Below, piece after piece: positions 59,879 to 64,000 of a stretch of 64,000 nt of DNA. A model generated the notes under the pieces. The model searched no databases, was not told where the DNA came from, and saw only the letters and a list, made by a program, of their open reading frames with translations. Made by a program: the position numbers and the translations under genes. Source of the stretch: Actinomadura madurae. Its GTDB lineage: Bacteria > Actinomycetota > Actinomycetes > Streptosporangiales > Streptosporangiaceae. The first letter of the stretch is position 1. Each line of letters starts with the position of its first letter. The DNA lies in assembly GCF_900115095.1 (NCBI RefSeq), contig NZ_FOVH01000022.1, positions 62,001 to 126,000 of the forward strand, in the 5' to 3' direction.

Positions 59879-60700
59879 TCAGGGAAGACCCTGAGCCTCC
59901 CCTGAATTCAGCTGGACGTACTCCTCCCCCGGTGTCAGGCGGCCGCCGAACAGCTCCGGCACCGTGACGAACACGTAGCCGCGGGCGGCCAGCTCGTCGA
60001 CGATCCTCGGGACGGCCTTCACCGTCGTCGGATGGATGTCGTGCAGGAGGACGATGGAGCCGGGCTTCACCTCCTTCAGCACCCGCTTCTCGACGTACCC
60101 GGTGTCGCGGCGCTCCCAGTCGAGCGGGTCGACCGTCCACATCACCTGCGCCAGCCCCAGGCTCCGCGTGATCTTCTTCAGCCGCCCGGACGTCGACCCG
60201 TAGGGCGGCCGGAGCAGGACCGGGGTGACGCCGGACGCCCGCCGGATCGCGTCCTGCGTGCGGTTCAGCTCCGACAGGATCTCCTTGCGCGAGGCGTGGC
60301 CGAGATCGGCGTGCGTATAGCTGTGGTCGGCGAGCTCGTGTCCCTCCGCGGCCTCGCGCCGGACCAGCTCGGGATGCTCCGCGACGTTCTCGCCGATCAG
60401 GAAGAACGTCGCCCTCACATGGCGGGCGGCCAGGATGTCCAGGAGCTCGCCGGTGCTCTCGGCGGGCCCGTCGTCGAACGTCAGCGCCACGCACCTGGCC
60501 CGCGCGCAGTCGGGTGGCGGCGGCTTCGGCGGGGCCGTGGGCCGGGGCTCCGGCTTCGTCGGGTGGCGGTCCGGGGCCGCGCTCCGGGCGGCGACGAGCC
60601 CGGCCTGCTTCGGAGCGGGGGTGAGCGTGCTGAGCAACCCGAACAGCGAGGCCGCGAGCACGGCCGCGGCCCCCCGCCGGACGCGGTCCAGCCCGTCCAT
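59879..60700 (-). CDS. Polysaccharide deacetylase (NodB domain), secreted or anchored
   Basis: A 273-residue carbohydrate esterase 4 enzyme. An uncleaved or signal-type hydrophobic N-terminus (AAAVLAASLFGLLSTLT) and a Pro/Lys-rich spacer lead to the NodB domain. Its motifs are TFDDGP (motif 1, Asp-Asp), HSYTH (metal His pair), RPPYGS, DPLDW and VLLHD. All metal and catalytic residues are present, so it is probably an active peptidoglycan or chitooligosaccharide deacetylase outside the membrane. The ATG at 60700 follows a G-run. Divergent from the gene at 60853. Confidence 0.93.
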   Translation of the reverse strand: MDGLDRVRRGAAAVLAASLFGLLSTLTPAPKQAGLVAARSAAPDRHPTKPEPRPTAPPKPPPPDCARARCVALTFDDGPAESTGELLDILAARHVRATFFLIGENVAEHPELVRREAAEGHELADHSYTHADLGHASRKEILSELNRTQDAIRRASGVTPVLLRPPYGSTSGRLKKITRSLGLAQVMWTVDPLDWERRDTGYVEKRVLKEVKPGSIVLLHDIHPTTVKAVPRIVDELAARGYVFVTVPELFGGRLTPGEEYVQLNSGEAQGLP

Positions 60701-60852
60701 CGATCCCCCCGATGATGATCCCCCAGGTGCGCAAGTCTAGGGCTCGACCCCCCGCCCGCCGGGGATGCCGCCGCTGTGTCGGGAACCCGCGCCGCGCGGG
60801 TGTCGTTATCGTCGTACACCGCAATCCGGCGGCACAGGCGACGGGATGGGCG

Positions 60853-61224
60853 ATGAGGTTCCGGGATCGATTCGGGATCCGCAGACATCGCGGACCCACG
60901 GTGACGAGACTCGACCGCGAGGCGACGGACTCCGACATCGAGGCCCTGATCGCGTTCGCCCGGTCCCGGCAGGGCGTGGAGTTCTTCGTCGAGCCGGAGA
61001 CCTTCGCCACCGACACCACGGCCGTCGCGGTCGCCCACGACGGCGAGTGGACCCGCCGCCGGGTCGGCTCCCCCAAGGTCATCGCCAAGGTGGCGCGCGA
61101 CCTCGGCCTGCCCATCTACGACGTCCAGATCGTGGGCTACCCGCCGCGCATGCGCGCCTGGAACGAGCGCAACCGCGACCGCCGCATAGACCCCGGCACG
61201 CCCGGCCAGGCCGTAGCCCCCTGA
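60853..61224 (+). CDS. Uncharacterised conserved actinomycete protein
   Basis: A 123-residue soluble basic protein with no family I recognise. Its middle (IEALIAFARSRQGVEFFVEP then TTAVAVAHDGEWTRRRVG) suggests an alpha/beta fold, and the C-terminus IYDVQIVGYPPRMRAWNERN is well formed and strongly basic. The ATG at 60853 has GGGATGGG upstream; longer upstream frames are Arg-rich and unconvincing. Confidence 0.65.
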   Translation: MRFRDRFGIRRHRGPTVTRLDREATDSDIEALIAFARSRQGVEFFVEPETFATDTTAVAVAHDGEWTRRRVGSPKVIAKVARDLGLPIYDVQIVGYPPRMRAWNERNRDRRIDPGTPGQAVAP

Positions 61225-61341
61225 CCGCGCGCCCCCCGACCAGCGTGGACGGGCGTGCCGAACGAGCTGCGCGGCAGGACGCCGCCCCCGGACCCTGCAC
61301 GCCTACACGGGCCGTGTCGAGGCTTGGGTGGGTGGGGTGGG

Positions 61342-62316
61342 TTACCCGGCCTTGCGGTGGGGGTGGGCGTCGTAGGCGGTCGCGAGCTGGTCGGGGTTCA
61401 TGCCCAGGCGGAGCTTGGACGGGGGGATGCCAGCGTGGATCACCTCCCGGAGCAGGACGGCCATGGAGTAGGCGGGGTCGGCGTCGAGGGCGCGTTGCAG
61501 GGCCACGTTGGCCAGGCCGCCGTCGCCGGCGGTGTAGGCGGCGAACGCCAGGAGGGACGCGGGGGCCGGGACGTGCCTCTCGTCCACGCGGCGGACGATG
61601 TCGCGCCAGAAGGCGATGTCGGCGGCGGGCGCGTCCTCGTCGATGCGAATCCAGGCCTCGTCGCGGATGCGCAGGTCGGTGAGGAGGAGGCCGAGCCAGG
61701 CGACCTCGTCGTCGGTCGGGCGGATGCCGGTGCGGACGTGGGCGAGCAGGGCCAGGACGAAGACGAGGTCGCTCTCGGCGTCCGTGCGGGGGCAGGCGAG
61801 GCGGCGCTTCTCGGCGCGCTCGGTGGCCCGGTGCATCGCGGGGTCGCCGATCGGGGCGACCGACGCGACGAGTTCGGCGCGGTCGGCGAGGGCCACGTGA
61901 CCGGCGAAGGTCGCCTGGGCGGCGAGGGCGCTGGCGGAGATGTCGTACGGGGTCCCTTCGGGCGGGCAGCAGTCGCCGTCGCACGTCAGCGACCACCAGC
62001 GGCCCTCGGCGACGCGGATCGCCTCGGCGGCGGGGACGCCGGCGTCCGACAGCGCCGCGCGCATCGGGGCGGCGGCCGCGGCCACCTCGCCGGCCGGACC
62101 GTAGCCGAGCACGAGCGAGCGGGTGAAGCCGTTCGCGGCGAGGAGGGCGGCCACCCGGCCGGCGTCGCCGGACGGTAAGTCGAGCCGGATCGCGCACGTG
62201 CCGCCGGAGCGGCCCTCGAAGCCGATCACGACGAGGCTGCGGGACGGGTGGAAGCCGAGCAGGTAGGGGACGGCCGCGATGGCGTCCTGTGCGGAGCGGA
62301 TCACCAGGGGTGTCAT
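61342..62316 (-). CDS. DUF4192 domain-containing protein
   Basis: A 324-residue protein of the actinomycete DUF4192 family. The N-terminus VIRSAQDAIAAVPYLLGFHP then SRSLVVIGFEG is diagnostic, followed by VALADRAELVASVAP. The C-terminal half is TPR-like in appearance (LLAFAAYTAGDGGLANVALQ and RALDADPAYSMAVLL). Function unknown. The ATG at 62316 has GAGGG upstream. It is divergent from the DinG-family helicase across 139 bp. Confidence 0.87.
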   Translation of the reverse strand: MTPLVIRSAQDAIAAVPYLLGFHPSRSLVVIGFEGRSGGTCAIRLDLPSGDAGRVAALLAANGFTRSLVLGYGPAGEVAAAAAPMRAALSDAGVPAAEAIRVAEGRWWSLTCDGDCCPPEGTPYDISASALAAQATFAGHVALADRAELVASVAPIGDPAMHRATERAEKRRLACPRTDAESDLVFVLALLAHVRTGIRPTDDEVAWLGLLLTDLRIRDEAWIRIDEDAPAADIAFWRDIVRRVDERHVPAPASLLAFAAYTAGDGGLANVALQRALDADPAYSMAVLLREVIHAGIPPSKLRLGMNPDQLATAYDAHPHRKAG

Positions 62317-62455
62317 GGCTCGACCCTCGCAGGGGCGGCGCGCCGGCCGAGCACGGTCCCGCGATTGTGGATAACTCCGGGCCGGCGGGAACCGGCGGCC
62401 CGAGTGCGGGCTACCGGGGCGCGGGTGTCGGCCGCGGACGGTAGCGTTGGGCGAC

Positions 62456-64000
62456 GTGCCCGCCCCTGATCTGCTGACCGACAGCGATACCCAGATTCCG
62501 GACATGGCGACCCTTCTCGCCGCGGCCGTCACGTCCATCGGGGGCGCCGAGCGCCCGGGGCAGGTGAGCATGGCCCGGGCGGTGGAGAAGGCGATCGAGT
62601 CCGGTGAGCACGTCGCCGCCCAGGCCGGCACGGGGACGGGCAAGTCGCTGGCCTACCTCGTCCCGGCGATCCGGTACGCCGTGCAGAACAAGACGACCGT
62701 GGTGGTCTCCACCGCGACGATCGCGCTGCAGCGGCAGCTCGTCGACCGCGACCTGCCCAGGCTCGCCGAGGCTCTCGGGCCGCAGCTCGGCACCGAACTG
62801 AAGTTCGCGATCCTCAAGGGCCGCCGCAACTACCTGTGCCTGCACCGGGTGCAGACGGGGGTGCCCGAGGAGGAGGACGGCGGGCCGAGCCTGTTCGACC
62901 CGCAGCAGCTCTCCACGCTCGGACGGCAGGTCAAGCGGCTGAACGAGTGGGCCGAGGAGACAAAGACCGGCGACCGGGACGAGCTCGTGCCGGGGGTGAG
63001 CGAGCAGGCGTGGCGGCAGGTCGCGGTCACGGCGAAGGAGTGCTTGGGCGCGCAGCGGTGCCCGCAGGGCACCGAGTGCTTCGCGGAGCTGGCGCGGGCG
63101 GAGGCCGGCGAGGCGCACATCGTGGTCACGAACCACGCGCTGCTGGCCATCGACGCGCTGGAGGAGTTCCAGGTCCTGCCCGAGCACGATGTGGTGATCG
63201 TGGACGAGGCGCACGAGCTGGTCGACCGGGTCACGTCGGTCGCGACCGGCGATCTGAGCGCGGCCGGCGTCGAGACGGCGGCGCGGCGTTGCGGGCGCCT
63301 CATCGAGGAGGGCATCGCCGACCGCATGAAGGAGTCGGCCGAAGGGCTCGGCCTCCTTCTGGAGGACATGCCCGCCGGACGTATGGACGTCCTGTCGCCC
63401 GCGCTCGGCAACACGCTCGCCGCCGTCCGGGACGCCGCGCACGCGTGCATCACGGCGCTCGGCCCGGAGAAGAAGGACGCCGACCCCGGCGACATGGCCG
63501 CGCGCAAGGCGGCACGGTCGTCGCTGGAGGAGATGCACGAGACGGCCGTGCGGATGCTGGAGGCGTTCCAGCCCGAGATGGGGCAGCGCTTCGACGTGGT
63601 GTGGCTGGAGAAGCCGTTCGTCCAGGAAGGGCGTCCGAAGAGGCCGCCGGCCCTGCATGTGGCGCCGATCGGTGTGGGCGGCCTGTTGCGGACGACGCTG
63701 TTCGAGCAGCGCACCGCGATCCTGACGTCGGCGACGCTCACGCTGGGCGGGTCGTTCGAGCCGCTCGCCCGCCAGTGGGGGCTGCCGCCGCTGAACGAGA
63801 GCGGGCCGCGCGACGCCAAGACCGCCGCGGAGGGGCTCGCGCAGACCGCGACGGAGAAGGGCGAGGAGACCGAGGTCGTGTGGTCCGGGCTGGACGTCGG
63901 CTCGCCGTTCGACCATCCGAAGGCGGGCATCCTGTACGTCGCGCGGCACCTGCCGCAGCCCGGCCGCGACGGGCTCGCCGACGCCTACCTGACCGAGATC
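62456..64000 (+). CDS. dinG: DinG-family ATP-dependent helicase, 5' part
   Basis: Superfamily 2 Fe-S helicase related to XPD/DinG; 515 residues are visible and the gene continues past the window. The Walker A is AQAGTGTGKSLAYLVP, the Walker B is VVIVDEAHELVDR (DEAH). The four Fe-S cysteines are apparently in RRNYLC, KECLGAQRC and GTECFAE. SATLTLGGSF is motif III. Family members unwind G-quadruplexes, R-loops and forked DNA in 5'-3' direction. The GTG at 62456 is the most likely start, with a weak ribosome site. No LexA box was seen in front of it. Confidence 0.92.
   Translation, partial: MPAPDLLTDSDTQIPDMATLLAAAVTSIGGAERPGQVSMARAVEKAIESGEHVAAQAGTGTGKSLAYLVPAIRYAVQNKTTVVVSTATIALQRQLVDRDLPRLAEALGPQLGTELKFAILKGRRNYLCLHRVQTGVPEEEDGGPSLFDPQQLSTLGRQVKRLNEWAEETKTGDRDELVPGVSEQAWRQVAVTAKECLGAQRCPQGTECFAELARAEAGEAHIVVTNHALLAIDALEEFQVLPEHDVVIVDEAHELVDRVTSVATGDLSAAGVETAARRCGRLIEEGIADRMKESAEGLGLLLEDMPAGRMDVLSPALGNTLAAVRDAAHACITALGPEKKDADPGDMAARKAARSSLEEMHETAVRMLEAFQPEMGQRFDVVWLEKPFVQEGRPKRPPALHVAPIGVGGLLRTTLFEQRTAILTSATLTLGGSFEPLARQWGLPPLNESGPRDAKTAAEGLAQTATEKGEETEVVWSGLDVGSPFDHPKAGILYVARHLPQPGRDGLADAYLTEI

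Overview
The window is chromosomal DNA from a high-GC actinomycete: it is GC-rich throughout, GTG and TTG starts are common, and the primary sigma factor is of the HrdB type. The arrangement parE - hrdB - rnhB - nrdJ/nrdR - lexA - dinG matches the order I know from Streptomyces and other actinomycetes, with lineage-specific blocks inserted between the core genes. A two-gene 10-methylstearate (tuberculostearate) cassette fits an Actinomadura/Thermomonospora-type organism. That placement is inference.

Layout. 1-9.3 kb: truncated topoisomerase IV subunit B, an ABC-2 exporter pair, a small DUF7455 protein, a GNAT acetyltransferase, YaaA, HrdB and a PAS-PAS-GAF-PP2C phosphatase. 9.6-18.2 kb: an HhH-GPD protein, a molybdopterin oxidoreductase/cytochrome b pair, then a five-gene run of little-studied proteins. 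The last three are two tandem paralogues with TY-Chap-like and SseB-like domains and a small gene overlapping the end of the second. This run is the best candidate here for an undescribed system: the second paralogue carries a 300-residue Pro/Ala linker and a C-terminal module, and its partner is placed the way immunity genes are placed behind polymorphic toxins. 18.2-26.6 kb: the 5-oxoprolinase operon pxpABC, a histidine phosphatase, a winged-helix protein, a membrane protein with two CbbX-like AAA domains, rnhB and a second HhH protein.

26.6-36.9 kb is a regulator-rich accessory block: a double TerD-type protein, a TetR/MFS efflux pair with three operator copies, a lipoate ligase-like protein, HxlR plus a carboxymuconolactone-decarboxylase-like protein with a 40-bp operator, pirin, a membrane protein, a class A beta-lactamase-like hydrolase and DoxX. 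36.9-45.7 kb is the deoxyribonucleotide/SOS block: class II ribonucleotide reductase interrupted by a 358-residue intein, NrdR with two tandem NrdR boxes, a LysM membrane protein divergent from lexA with two LexA boxes between them, lexA and leuS.

45.9-64 kb: a TerB-like zinc-ribbon protein, FadD, P450, class III aminotransferase, epoxide-hydrolase-like protein, a GMC oxidoreductase broken by one in-frame TAA, a Sel1-repeat/DUF6882 protein, TetR/DUF4267 with twin operators, the bfaA-bfaB lipid methylation pair, cell-envelope proteins, DUF4192 and the start of a DinG-family helicase running off the window. No tRNA, rRNA, CRISPR array or insertion sequence was seen. Many genes are convergent, and clear hairpins separate several of these pairs.
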